NCBI GenBank assembly: GCA_937876435.1
Contig: CALEIL010000094.1
Span: forward strand, 1 to 11,835
DNA length: 11,835 nt
From: an uncultured Bacteroidota bacterium
GTDB taxonomy: Bacteria; Bacteroidota; Bacteroidia; Chitinophagales; Saprospiraceae
Direction: 5' to 3'
A program made the position numbers and the translations under genes. This document shows, piece after piece, positions 1 through 6,813 of this stretch; positions within the stretch are counted from its first letter, which is position 1, and the number at the start of each line of letters is the position of its first letter. The notes under the pieces were generated by a model, which did no database searches, was not told the DNA's origin, and saw nothing but the letters and a program-made list of their open reading frames with translations.

Positions 1-2357
1 TCTTAAATCCAGATCGTATAAGCATGCCCGATATTGATATCGATTTTGATGATGAAGGCCGTAGCAAGGTCATCGATTACGTGGTGGAAAAATACGGCAA
101 GCATCAGGTAGCTCAGATCATCACCTATGGTTCAATGGCCGCTAAAATGTCGATCAGGGATGTCGGTCGGGTACTCGATGTGCCGCTCAGCGAGGTCAAC
201 CGGATTTCTAAAATGTATCCTGCCCATCCCAAGGCCAATCTGGAAAATATATTGAGACCCGGTGGAATCGACACCAAATTTCTCGCCGAACTGAATTCGG
301 ATGATGTGGCTAAAGCGCGGACCATCCGGGACATGTCGGAGGAAGACAGCCTGGTGGGGGAGATGTTGCGGACGGCCAGAAACCTGGAAGGATCCGTACG
401 GAATACCGGACTACACGCCTGTGGAGTGATCATCACCCCGGATGATATCCGCAAGATCATCCCGGTTTCGATGGCCAGGGATTCGGAATTGCTGGTGACC
501 CAGTTTGACAACTCGGTGGTGGAAGACGCGGGCCTGCTCAAGATGGATTTCCTCGGTTTGAAAACGCTGACGATCATCAAGGATGCGATCCGGATCATAG
601 AAAAAAAGCAAGGGATCAAAATCGATCCCGATGAGATTCCTCTGGACGACCCGTTGACGTATGAACGGATATTCCAGAAAGGACGAACCATCGGTATTTT
701 CCAATACGAGTCCGCGGGAATGCAGAAGAACCTCAAACTTCTGGAGCCCAATACGTTTGAAGACCTCATCGCAATGAATGCGCTGTACCGGCCGGGGCCC
801 ATGCAATACATTCCCAAATTTATCGAGCGTAAACACGGGCGGGAGGAAATCTCCTACGATCTCGAGGATATGAAGGAATACCTCGCCAGTACCTATGGCA
901 TTACCGTATATCAGGAGCAGGTCATGCTCTTGTCCCAGAAGCTCGCCGGATTTACCAAGGGGGAAGCGGATATGCTGAGAAAAGGGATGGGGAAGAAGAA
1001 GAAAAAAATCATCGACAAGCTTCATCCCAAGTTTTTGGAAGGAGGCAAGGAACGGGGGCATGATCCCCACGTCCTGGAGAAAATCTGGAAAGACTGGGAG
1101 GCATTCGCTTCCTATGCGTTCAATAAGTCTCACTCCACGTGTTACGCGATCGTGGCGTTTCAGACGGCCTACCTCAAGGCTCATTACCCGGAAGAATTCA
1201 TGGCTGCTGTCCTGATGCACAACTCATCCGACATTTCCAAACTGGAATTTTTCCTGAGGGAAGCCAAAGCTATGGGGATCAAGGTGCTGGGGCCTGACGT
1301 CAATAAGAGCGATTTGAATTTTACCGTGGATGATGAACGAAATATTCGCATCGGACTCTTCGGGCTCAAAGGTCTGGGGGAGGCTGCAGCCAGATCTTTG
1401 GTAGAAGAACGTGAACAAGGGGGAGTCTTTTCTTCCCTGGATGATTTTATCAAGCGGATCAATCTGCGGTCCATCAACAAAAAAAGCGTAGAAAACCTGG
1501 TATTCAGTGGGGCTATGGATTCGTTTGGAATCGAGAGATCTCGATATTTTGAACCTTCTGAGAAGTATGAAACCTTTATAGAACACCTGGTCCGGTACGG
1601 AAATATGTACAGGGAAGCCCGGCAATCTATGGAAAATTCCTTGTTTGGTTTTGAATCTACGATTACTCTGGATCCCCCGGTGCCTCCGGAGGCGGAACCG
1701 TGGCAAAAAATGTACGAATTGGAACGCGAGAAAGAAATCGTCGGGATCTATGCCAGTGGACATCCGCTGGATCAGGTCTGTCATTTTCTGAGAGAATTGA
1801 CCGACTGCGACCTGAAGACGATGGAGGAATACCAGCAGAACGGTCGCAGATTCCGGGTGGGTGGATTGGTGACGAGCAGCAGAGCAGGGGTGAGCAAGAG
1901 GGGTTTGGAGTACGGGGTTTTCACTTTACAGGACTTCAGCGGGAGTTATGAATTCTTTCTCAGCGGTAAAAATTTCCTCAATAATCAGGGCCTGATAGAA
2001 AGTGGTAATTTCCTTCACCTGGCCGTTTCCTTTGCCGAAAGCCGGAACGGAGAATTACGGCATTCTGTGGATGCGGTGAATCTACTTCGTGAGGTGGCGA
2101 GTAAATCCATCGAATCGGTCCAGTTGTTCATACCCGTAGCTGACATCGATGAAGGATTCGTATCGACACTCCGGGATCTGATCGAAGAGTATAAAGGACA
2201 ACAAAACATCCGTCTGACCGTTTTTGATAATGCTGACCGGGAAGTCCAGATTGGCTTGAGGTCGGCCAACGGGGGAGTTAGAATAGATAACGAATTCCTC
2301 GATGTACTTGATAAGAACAACTACCAATTTTCCGTTTTGACAACATCAGGTAAATAG
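1..2357 (+). CDS. dnaE: DNA polymerase III subunit alpha (5'-truncated by the window edge)
   Basis: Catalytic subunit of the replicative DNA polymerase. The reading frame is already open at base 3 and encodes LNPDRIS before the ATG at 24, which is the usual sequence leading into the first catalytic motif. That ATG is therefore internal and the true start lies off the window. The motif PDIDIDF (27-47) carries the first two catalytic aspartates, and KMDFLGLKTLTII, with its Asp codon at 546-548, carries the third. Next come the fingers region, a helix-hairpin-helix segment (about 1378-1470), a candidate beta-clamp motif ENSLF (1632-1646) and an OB-fold domain (about 1850-1970), then a C-terminal region ending at the TAG at 2355-2357. 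The PHP domain and part of the palm are missing only because of the window edge. The redoxin gene follows after 7 nt and is probably co-transcribed. Identity is very secure. Confidence 0.97.
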   Translation, partial: LNPDRISMPDIDIDFDDEGRSKVIDYVVEKYGKHQVAQIITYGSMAAKMSIRDVGRVLDVPLSEVNRISKMYPAHPKANLENILRPGGIDTKFLAELNSDDVAKARTIRDMSEEDSLVGEMLRTARNLEGSVRNTGLHACGVIITPDDIRKIIPVSMARDSELLVTQFDNSVVEDAGLLKMDFLGLKTLTIIKDAIRIIEKKQGIKIDPDEIPLDDPLTYERIFQKGRTIGIFQYESAGMQKNLKLLEPNTFEDLIAMNALYRPGPMQYIPKFIERKHGREEISYDLEDMKEYLASTYGITVYQEQVMLLSQKLAGFTKGEADMLRKGMGKKKKKIIDKLHPKFLEGGKERGHDPHVLEKIWKDWEAFASYAFNKSHSTCYAIVAFQTAYLKAHYPEEFMAAVLMHNSSDISKLEFFLREAKAMGIKVLGPDVNKSDLNFTVDDERNIRIGLFGLKGLGEAAARSLVEEREQGGVFSSLDDFIKRINLRSINKKSVENLVFSGAMDSFGIERSRYFEPSEKYETFIEHLVRYGNMYREARQSMENSLFGFESTITLDPPVPPEAEPWQKMYELEREKEIVGIYASGHPLDQVCHFLRELTDCDLKTMEEYQQNGRRFRVGGLVTSSRAGVSKRGLEYGVFTLQDFSGSYEFFLSGKNFLNNQGLIESGNFLHLAVSFAESRNGELRHSVDAVNLLREVASKSIESVQLFIPVADIDEGFVSTLRDLIEEYKGQQNIRLTVFDNADREVQIGLRSANGGVRIDNEFLDVLDKNNYQFSVLTTSGK

Positions 2358-2364
2358 AAATTGT

Positions 2365-2979
2365 ATGAAAAATTTAATCTATGGTCTGGTCGGTTTGTTG
2401 GTAGTAGCCGCAACGGCTATCGGTGGTTTTTTTGGGTGGAACAAACAACAGGATGTCAGGTACTCCATCGGAGATCAGGTCGAAAATTTCACCCTGCCGT
2501 CCATCAATGGTTCGATGATTTCTTTTTCAGAAGTGGCCGGGACTTCCGGTACCATAATCATCTTTACCAGTAATACCTGTCCATTTTCAAAGCTATATGA
2601 CGATCGAATATTACAATTGCAGGACGTCTACGGAGATCAGGGGTATCCCGTCGTCCTGATCAATCCCATTGACCCTGGTCTTAAGCCCGGTGATCATCCG
2701 GACGAACTCAGTAAATGGGTTTCGGAGAAAGATTTCAGTGGGGTATATCTCATCGACAATGACGAAGTATACCTCCGATTCGGAGCTGTGAAGACGCCTG
2801 AAGTTTTTCTACTGGATGGGGAGAAAAAGCTTCGATACCGCGGGGCGATCGATAACAGCGCCCAGAGCGTCGAATCCGTGACAGAAAAATATCTCGAGAA
2901 CGCCATCCGGGCCTTGCAGAATCAGGATGACCCGGCTCCTACTGAGACAAGACCGCTGGGTTGTGTAATTAAGGCGTAA
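2365..2979 (+). CDS. membrane-anchored thioredoxin-fold (redoxin/AhpC-TSA-like) protein
   Basis: A 204-residue protein. Residues 4-24 are a hydrophobic segment that would anchor it to the inner membrane or act as a signal peptide, placing the rest in the periplasm. A peroxiredoxin/TlpA-like thioredoxin fold follows: the FTLPSINGS entry strand (42-50), the active-site region SNTCPFSKLYDDRI (69-82), and KTPEVFLLD (143-151), whose Pro145 matches the cis-proline of the fold. The usual CxxC is CPFS, so only Cys72 remains there. A second cysteine, Cys200, lies in the C-terminal GCVIKA, a tail I recall from related redoxin-domain proteins. Cys72 and Cys200 may form the redox pair, as in 2-Cys peroxiredoxins; this is inference. 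Function is probably thiol reduction, peroxide reduction or redox sensing. The start is the ATG 7 nt after the dnaE stop, without a Shine-Dalgarno site, so translation or transcription is probably coupled to dnaE. Confidence 0.85.
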   Translation: MKNLIYGLVGLLVVAATAIGGFFGWNKQQDVRYSIGDQVENFTLPSINGSMISFSEVAGTSGTIIIFTSNTCPFSKLYDDRILQLQDVYGDQGYPVVLINPIDPGLKPGDHPDELSKWVSEKDFSGVYLIDNDEVYLRFGAVKTPEVFLLDGEKKLRYRGAIDNSAQSVESVTEKYLENAIRALQNQDDPAPTETRPLGCVIKA

Positions 2980-3004
2980 TCGGTCCTGACCAATTTTCTT
3001 GTCG

Positions 3005-3018
3005 TGGGTCCAGACCCA
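3005..3018. terminator. small inverted repeat between convergent genes
   Basis: TGGGTC and GACCCA face each other across two bases (3005-3010 and 3013-3018). In RNA this gives at most a five-pair stem with a four-base loop. It sits in the 74-nt space between the converging redoxin and cutC genes, where a bidirectional terminator is expected. There is no T-run on either side, so it is a weak candidate. Confidence 0.2.
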
Positions 3019-3053
3019 TTGCCTGACCCTTGACTTCGCATTTATTGCCTGAT

Positions 3054-3800
3054 TTACTCAATCCCACCCTTCACTTTCTCGACCACCTTTTTGATTTTTT
3101 CAAAACTACTTTGGTGGTAGTTGTACGGATGGATATCTTCGGCGTGGACCAGTTCGAGAGCTTTATTCCGGTATTCTACGGGCGATTTGATGACGATTTT
3201 GCCCGACAGGTGAAACTCCGACGCACCGGTGAACCGGATCACGTCTTCGATATTGTTTTCATTGATTCCTCCGCCTGGCATGATCGTAATCCGGTCTTCA
3301 GCCTTTCGGACCAACGCGGCGATTTGCCTGATTCCTTCAGGGGTTGATTGTTGGCCGCCAGAGGTCAGAATCCGGTCAAATCCCAGGTCGATAATAGTTT
3401 CCAGTGCTTTTTCCTGATGCGTTACCATGTCAAATGCCCGATGGAAGGTCGTGACGAGTCCTTCGGTATGGGGCAACACTTTCCGGGCTTTGACTTCATC
3501 CACTTCTCCTTCCGGGGTCAGAAACCCCAACACGACCCCTTCTACTCCGATCGAACGGCAGTATTTGATGGATTCTATGATCTCCTCCAATTCTGATTCG
3601 TAGTAGACAAAATCTCCGCCACGGGGGCGAATCAGCGCGTGAACCGGAATGGACAAATTGTTTTTGACGCACCTGAGTTGGCCAGGACTGGGTGTGGTTC
3701 CGCCAATTTCCAGATTGGAGCACAGCTCGATCCGGTCAGCACCAGCCTGGCTGGCTATTTTTGCGGACTCGTATGAATTGGCAGCTATTTCAATAATCAT
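3054..3800 (-). CDS. cutC: CutC family protein (copper homeostasis protein CutC)
   Basis: A full-length 248-residue TIM-barrel protein of the CutC family. Recognisable family motifs in order are AGADRIELCSNLEIGG near the N-terminus, TPSPGQL, HALIRPRGGDFVYYE, VLGFLTPEGEVD, TTFHRAFDM, RILTSGGQ and IMPGGGIN. CutC was named from copper-sensitive mutants of E. coli. Its direct role in copper handling is disputed and its reaction is unsettled, so the name should be taken as family membership only. The protein is cytoplasmic, with no signal peptide. The gene stands alone on the minus strand, converging on the dnaE-redoxin pair and divergent from the lipoprotein gene across 50 nt. The start ATG is supported by the typical N-terminal MIIEIAANS-type strand of the barrel. 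Confidence 0.93.
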   Translation of the reverse strand: MIIEIAANSYESAKIASQAGADRIELCSNLEIGGTTPSPGQLRCVKNNLSIPVHALIRPRGGDFVYYESELEEIIESIKYCRSIGVEGVVLGFLTPEGEVDEVKARKVLPHTEGLVTTFHRAFDMVTHQEKALETIIDLGFDRILTSGGQQSTPEGIRQIAALVRKAEDRITIMPGGGINENNIEDVIRFTGASEFHLSGKIVIKSPVEYRNKALELVHAEDIHPYNYHQSSFEKIKKVVEKVKGGIE

Positions 3801-3850
3801 AGAAGTCTGGGATATTTTTGTGATCTTTGCAAACTAACTAAATATTTTCA
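3801..3850. promoter_or_regulatory. divergent promoter region between cutC and lipoprotein gene
   Basis: This 50-nt AT-rich spacer must hold the start signals of both divergent genes. A palindrome TTTGCAAA (3826-3833) gives each strand a TTTG. GATCTTTG (3822-3829, plus) and TTAGTTTG (3837-3830, minus) each match five of six defined bases of the Bacteroidota -7 element TAnnTTTG. They lie 21 and 29 nt from their start codons. I see no convincing -33 element for either, so this is suggestive only. Confidence 0.3.
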
Positions 3851-4330
3851 ATGAGACCTACATTATTTTTATATTGTTGTCTATTTATTTTTTTCATAAG
3901 CTGCTCCGCTGAAGACAAAAATTTGCCCTACAAAGACTTGTTATCGTACGGAATTCCAATCGAAATTCAGGCCCCTGACAGCGTAAAAATTAATACTTCT
4001 GAAGTAGGAGCCCTTAAAGATGTCACCCTGACCGGTGAGGATGGGTATAAAATCCAAATTTTTTCCTCGCCTGCCTACAATAATAAATCAACGGCGGTCA
4101 AGGAATACAAGGAAGAAATTTCCAACCATCCCCAGTTTAAGGAATTTCTCAGAGAAGAGCCCAGCGGATTTTTGTACGCTTTTCAACTGGATTCCACCAC
4201 CGTCAATTATGGCTTTCGCTATATCTCCGTGAAAGGGGGGAAGGAAATAGTGATTCAGCAGGGAATGCTTGGTATTTATACGGAAGATCAGGCCGGCCAA
4301 TTATTTAATTATGCGCTCCAGAGCAAGTAA
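3851..4330 (+). CDS. putative lipoprotein of unknown function
   Basis: A 159-residue protein with a clear lipoprotein signal: a hydrophobic, aromatic-rich stretch MRPTLFLYCCLFIFF followed by the lipobox FISC, with Cys18 as the predicted lipidated residue. Ser19 follows it. The mature part (about 141 residues) has alternating strand-like segments such as KINTSEVGALKDVTLTG and KIQIFSSPAY, then a charged helix rich in Lys and Glu, and a final helix EDQAGQLFNYALQ. It has no cysteine after the lipidated one, no further membrane segment and no domain I recognise. It is probably anchored to a membrane facing the periplasm or the cell surface. It is monocistronic by layout: divergent from cutC, with a strong hairpin 14 nt after its stop. 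The ATG start is supported by the signal peptide directly behind it. Confidence 0.85.
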   Translation: MRPTLFLYCCLFIFFISCSAEDKNLPYKDLLSYGIPIEIQAPDSVKINTSEVGALKDVTLTGEDGYKIQIFSSPAYNNKSTAVKEYKEEISNHPQFKEFLREEPSGFLYAFQLDSTTVNYGFRYISVKGGKEIVIQQGMLGIYTEDQAGQLFNYALQSK

Positions 4331-4344
4331 GCCCGATTACGTCA

Positions 4345-4388
4345 TTTTACCCGGTACGCGAGATTTTGGCCGATCTCTGCGGGTAAAA
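4345..4388. terminator. long two-part hairpin downstream of the lipoprotein gene
   Basis: TTTTACCCG (4345-4353) pairs perfectly with CGGGTAAAA (4380-4388). Inside, GAGAT (4360-4364) pairs with ATCTC (4373-4377), leaving an asymmetric internal loop and a small apical loop. The total of 14 pairs begins 14 nt after the lipoprotein stop. Neither strand has a T-run after the stem because the T and A tracts are inside the pairing, so it is not a textbook intrinsic terminator. Its place suits a 3'-end structure for the lipoprotein transcript and for a possible convergent small gene. Confidence 0.45.
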
Positions 4389-4424
4389 ATGCCCCATATC
4401 TTCATCGCCAAGCCTGGTCAGAAC

Positions 4425-4634
4425 TTAGGCTATGTCCTCTCCCACCCGAAAAGAGGGCTTTTCGGTTCCTTCATCGATGGTGCATTCACCACCATCGGTC
4501 TCGTTCATTTCATTTCCGAGACTACATTCAGTCATTTCTTCGATCGGAACCATTTTTCCTGCCACATAAAACCTGGTACGGGCTCGTATGGGCCGGCCAA
4601 ACCAATACGTCCCAGGGATATTTTTGGTTAACAT
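4425..4634 (-). CDS. possible small hypothetical protein (69 aa)
   Basis: An open frame of 69 codons on the minus strand, starting at an ATG preceded by the purine-rich GGAAAATAAGAA. I do not recognise the product. It has no signal peptide or membrane segment. The N-terminal half is basic and aromatic (GTYWFGRPIRARTRFYVAGK), and the C-terminal half is acidic with two cysteines (ECSLGN, ECTIDE). In favour: roughly 70 percent of codons begin with a purine, the codon choice (GAA, ACC, ATC, GAT, GGA) resembles the neighbouring real genes, and a hairpin lies between it and the convergent lipoprotein gene. Against: it is short, contains a hairpin-forming repeat (4446-4465) and has no recognised homologue. 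After its TAA the same frame stays open for another 25 codons (VLTRLGDEDMGHFYPQRSAK...), so a nonsense-truncated longer gene is also possible. Confidence 0.35.
   Translation of the reverse strand: MLTKNIPGTYWFGRPIRARTRFYVAGKMVPIEEMTECSLGNEMNETDGGECTIDEGTEKPSFRVGEDIA
4446..4465. terminator. perfect 8-bp hairpin with GA/CT core
   Basis: CCGAAAAG (4446-4453) and CTTTTCGG (4458-4465) form an 8-pair stem with the loop AGGG. The sequence downstream on the plus strand is only moderately T-rich (TTCCTTC). It could be a terminator or processing structure, or could simply be part of the overlapping minus-strand small ORF. Confidence 0.3.
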
Positions 4635-4642
4635 TTCTTATT

Positions 4643-4661
4643 TTCCATTGGTATCATGGAA
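4643..4661. promoter_or_regulatory. inverted repeat upstream of the fucose-type operon (possible operator)
   Basis: TTCCAT (4643-4648) and ATGGAA (4656-4661) are perfect inverted half-sites separated by 7 bases. The site lies 51-69 nt before the first operon gene, a reasonable position for a repressor or activator site. No regulator gene is in the window to pair it with, and 6-bp arms can arise by chance. Confidence 0.25.
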
Positions 4662-4711
4662 TATTTTAATTATTTAGCGCATCTATTCAATAAATTGAAG
4701 TTTAAAAAATC

Positions 4712-5560
4712 ATGAAATTAATCCGATTCGGAAATCCTGGGGAGGAGAAACCCGGTGTAGTCATTGAGGACAGAAGATACGATGTGAGCCATCTGGTGGA
4801 TGATTACAACGCTGAATTTTGGGGAAGCGATGGAATAGCCAGTCTTGCCCAACGGCTGGAGGGGGATACTCTGAAGGAGGTCGCTGAGGAAGTAAGATGG
4901 GGCACACCCCTGGCCAGACCAGGTAAGATCATCTGCATCGGGCTCAATTATATAGATCACGCAGCCGAAACGGGCATGCCGACACCGTCCGAACCCGTTG
5001 TTTTTTTCAAGGCCACCAGTTCCATGATTGGACCCTACGACGATGTGGTCATTCCCAGGGGGAGTGAAAAGACGGATTGGGAAGTAGAATTGGCTGTGGT
5101 CATCGGAAAGAAAGCTTCGTATGTGGAGGAAGCAGAAGCCCTCCATCACGTAGCGGGTTACGTACTGCACAACGACATCAGCGAACGCGCGTTCCAGATC
5201 GAACGAGGGGGACAATGGGTCAAAGGGAAAAGCTGCGACACCTTCGCACCGATCGGACCCTGGATTGCCACCCCGGACGAAATCGGGAACGTGGACGATC
5301 TCCGGTTGTGGCTGACGGTTAATGGAGAAAAATATCAGGACGGAAGTTCTTCCAATCTGATATTTAAAATCCCTTTTATCATCCATTATCTGAGTCAGTT
5401 TATGTCTCTGGAGCCGGGCGATATTATCTCAACTGGTACTCCTGCCGGAGTCGGTATGGGGATGAATCCGCCATTTTATCTGAAAGACGGCGACGTGATG
5501 GAACTGGGAATTGACGGTCTGGGCACCAGTAAACAAAATGTAAAGGCATATAAAGGCTGA
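4712..5560 (+). CDS. FAH-family 2,4-diketo-3-deoxy-L-fuconate (or related) hydrolase
   Basis: A 282-residue fumarylacetoacetate hydrolase family enzyme. A short N-terminal domain (about 1-65) precedes the catalytic beta-roll domain. The entry motif KIICIGLNYIDHAAE (72-86) includes His83 and Glu86, which match the lid dyad of family members. The acidic metal ligands are in DWEVELAVVIG (Glu124, Glu126) and HNDISERAFQ (Asp155). GKSCDTFAPIGP (172-183) and TGTPAGVG (241-248) are the other family signatures. Such proteins are often annotated ureidoglycolate lyase or 2-hydroxyhepta-diene-dioate isomerase by default. Here the neighbouring SDR, lactonase and dehydratase genes indicate hydrolytic cleavage of 2,4-diketo-3-deoxy-L-fuconate to pyruvate and L-lactate, the last step of the oxidative fucose route. 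The homologous step in the L-rhamnose route is the main alternative. It is the first gene of the operon, with no Shine-Dalgarno site before the ATG and a 14-nt gap to the next gene. Confidence 0.88.
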   Translation: MKLIRFGNPGEEKPGVVIEDRRYDVSHLVDDYNAEFWGSDGIASLAQRLEGDTLKEVAEEVRWGTPLARPGKIICIGLNYIDHAAETGMPTPSEPVVFFKATSSMIGPYDDVVIPRGSEKTDWEVELAVVIGKKASYVEEAEALHHVAGYVLHNDISERAFQIERGGQWVKGKSCDTFAPIGPWIATPDEIGNVDDLRLWLTVNGEKYQDGSSSNLIFKIPFIIHYLSQFMSLEPGDIISTGTPAGVGMGMNPPFYLKDGDVMELGIDGLGTSKQNVKAYKG

Positions 5561-5574
5561 AAAATAACGGGTTT

Positions 5575-5922
5575 ATGAAGAGGTACTGCATGCTGCTTGA
5601 TCTGGTCGATGATCCGGTTCTGATCAGAGAATACGAAGAGTTTCATACGAAAGTCTGGCCTGAAGTGATCAGGTGCATGACCGAAGCTGGAGTGGAGTCC
5701 ATGAAAATTTACCGGTTTGGAAACCGGATGGCGATGGTCATGGATGTCCTGGATTCGTTTACCTTTGAACGTCAGGATCAGATCAACCAATCCAGCGAAA
5801 TAGTTCAGGAGTGGGAGAGTCTGATGTGGAAGTACCAACAAGCCATTCCCGGGTCAAATCCCGGACAAAAATGGGTATTGGCTGAACAAATCTTTGATTC
5901 AACTGATTTTGTATTAAAGTAG
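5575..5922 (+). CDS. RhaM-family sugar mutarotase (L-rhamnose/L-fucose mutarotase)
   Basis: A 115-residue cytoplasmic protein of the L-rhamnose mutarotase family (about 104 residues in E. coli RhaM). It interconverts alpha and beta anomers of a 6-deoxy-hexose to speed entry into the pathway. The family pattern is complete: MLLDLVDDPVLIREYEEFH near the N-terminus with Tyr20 and the likely catalytic His24, KVWPEV with Trp28, MKIYRFGNRMAMVM (43-56), then a Trp-Glu pair and a second Trp in the C-terminal helix (residues 80-85). The name RhaM does not fix the substrate: a protein of this family lies in the C. jejuni L-fucose locus, and E. coli FucU is a different family. The surrounding dehydrogenase and hydrolase genes favour L-fucose here. 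The gene is 14 nt after the hydrolase gene and only 6 nt before the lactonase gene, so it is firmly inside the operon. Confidence 0.88.
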   Translation: MKRYCMLLDLVDDPVLIREYEEFHTKVWPEVIRCMTEAGVESMKIYRFGNRMAMVMDVLDSFTFERQDQINQSSEIVQEWESLMWKYQQAIPGSNPGQKWVLAEQIFDSTDFVLK

Positions 5923-5928
5923 TTTATT

Positions 5929-6771
5929 GTGGAAATCATAGATTCACATCAGCATTTTTGGTATTACAACCCACAAACCCACGGGTGGATCGATGATTCC
6001 ATGTCTGTGATCCGACGGGATTTTCTGCCGGCACATCTGGAAGAGGTGTTGAAAGAAAACCAGGTGACCGGGACCATTGCCGTGCAGGTTGACCAGTCGA
6101 TTTCGGAAACACAATTTTTACTCGACCTGGCGGAGGATTTTGATTTTATTAAAGGAGTGGTCGGATGGGTGGATCTGAGGAGTGATCATCTGGAGACCCA
6201 ACTGGATGCGTTGGCCCATCAGTACAAATTGGTCGGGTTCAGGCACATTGTTCAGGCCGAACAGGATCCGATGTTTCTGATGCAACCTGCGTTTCGTCGT
6301 GGGTTGGAAATTATATTTGAAAGGGGCTATACCTACGATATTCTGATTTATCCCCATCAACTGGCTGCAGCTCTGGAATTGATCGACCGGTTTCCCAGGG
6401 CTCCATTTGTGATCGATCATCTGGCCAAACCGTATATCAAATCCGGATATTACAAGGGCTGGGAGATATTGATGAGGGAGATTAGCCAGTATCCGCAGGT
6501 GTACTGCAAATGGTCGGGAATGATCACCGAAGCCAACTGGTATTCATGGACGCCGGAGGATCTCAGAAAATACCTCGAGATCACGGCGGATTGTTTTACG
6601 GCGGACAGATTGATGTACGGATCTGACTGGCCAGTACTCAATGTGGCCGGAACGTACCAACAAGTGTTGGATGTGATTCTCGATCATGTGAGCGGATGGA
6701 GCAACCAGGAGCAAAGCAATGTAATGGGTGGAAATGCAAAGAAATTTTATTTATCCAAATCAGATGTGTAA
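5929..6771 (+). CDS. amidohydrolase-family L-fucono-lactonase
   Basis: A 280-residue metal-dependent hydrolase of the amidohydrolase 2 family (COG3618 type), predicted to open the lactone made by the sugar dehydrogenase to the free aldonic acid. Visible motifs are DSHQHFW with His7 and His9 at the end of the first barrel strand, GFRHIVQ (103-109), VIDHLAKPYIK with His164 (161-171), KWSG (194-197), YGSDWPVL with the catalytic-type Asp233 (230-237), and GGNAKKFY (267-274) closing the barrel. The start is a GTG: the previous in-frame stop is only 9 nt upstream with no ATG between, and the family begins exactly at this strand. It begins 6 nt after the mutarotase stop, so translation may be coupled. 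Related enzymes act on L-fucono-, L-rhamnono- or L-galactono-lactone, so substrate assignment rests on context. Confidence 0.88.
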   Translation: MEIIDSHQHFWYYNPQTHGWIDDSMSVIRRDFLPAHLEEVLKENQVTGTIAVQVDQSISETQFLLDLAEDFDFIKGVVGWVDLRSDHLETQLDALAHQYKLVGFRHIVQAEQDPMFLMQPAFRRGLEIIFERGYTYDILIYPHQLAAALELIDRFPRAPFVIDHLAKPYIKSGYYKGWEILMREISQYPQVYCKWSGMITEANWYSWTPEDLRKYLEITADCFTADRLMYGSDWPVLNVAGTYQQVLDVILDHVSGWSNQEQSNVMGGNAKKFYLSKSDV

Positions 6772-6813
6772 ATTCATCGATTTTTAAGTTGGAACGGAAC
6801 CAAAAGAATAAAT

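Larger units (their letters stand above)
4331..4711. other. 381-nt region without a confident gene
   Basis: This stretch separates the lipoprotein gene from the sugar operon. It contains the two-part hairpin at 4345-4388, a second perfect 8-pair hairpin CCGAAAAG-AGGG-CTTTTCGG at 4446-4465, a low-confidence minus-strand small ORF at 4425-4634, and an AT-rich 77-nt segment (4635-4711) that must carry the operon promoter. I could not find a clean TAnnTTTG element there. A plus-strand open frame through the region is the exact codon complement of the minus ORF and is Phe/His/Ser-rich, as a shadow would be. Confidence 0.6.

Noticed and set aside
125..1220. Long minus-strand open frames of 230 and 269 codons opposite dnaE
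   Set aside because: The plus strand is unmistakable dnaE with catalytic motifs throughout. The minus-strand products have no recognisable domain and are shadows of its codon bias.
4269..4631. A 120-codon plus-strand frame overlapping the end of the lipoprotein gene
   Set aside because: It shares codon boundaries with the minus-strand ORF, is rich in Phe, His and Ser as an antisense mirror would be, and begins inside the lipoprotein gene.
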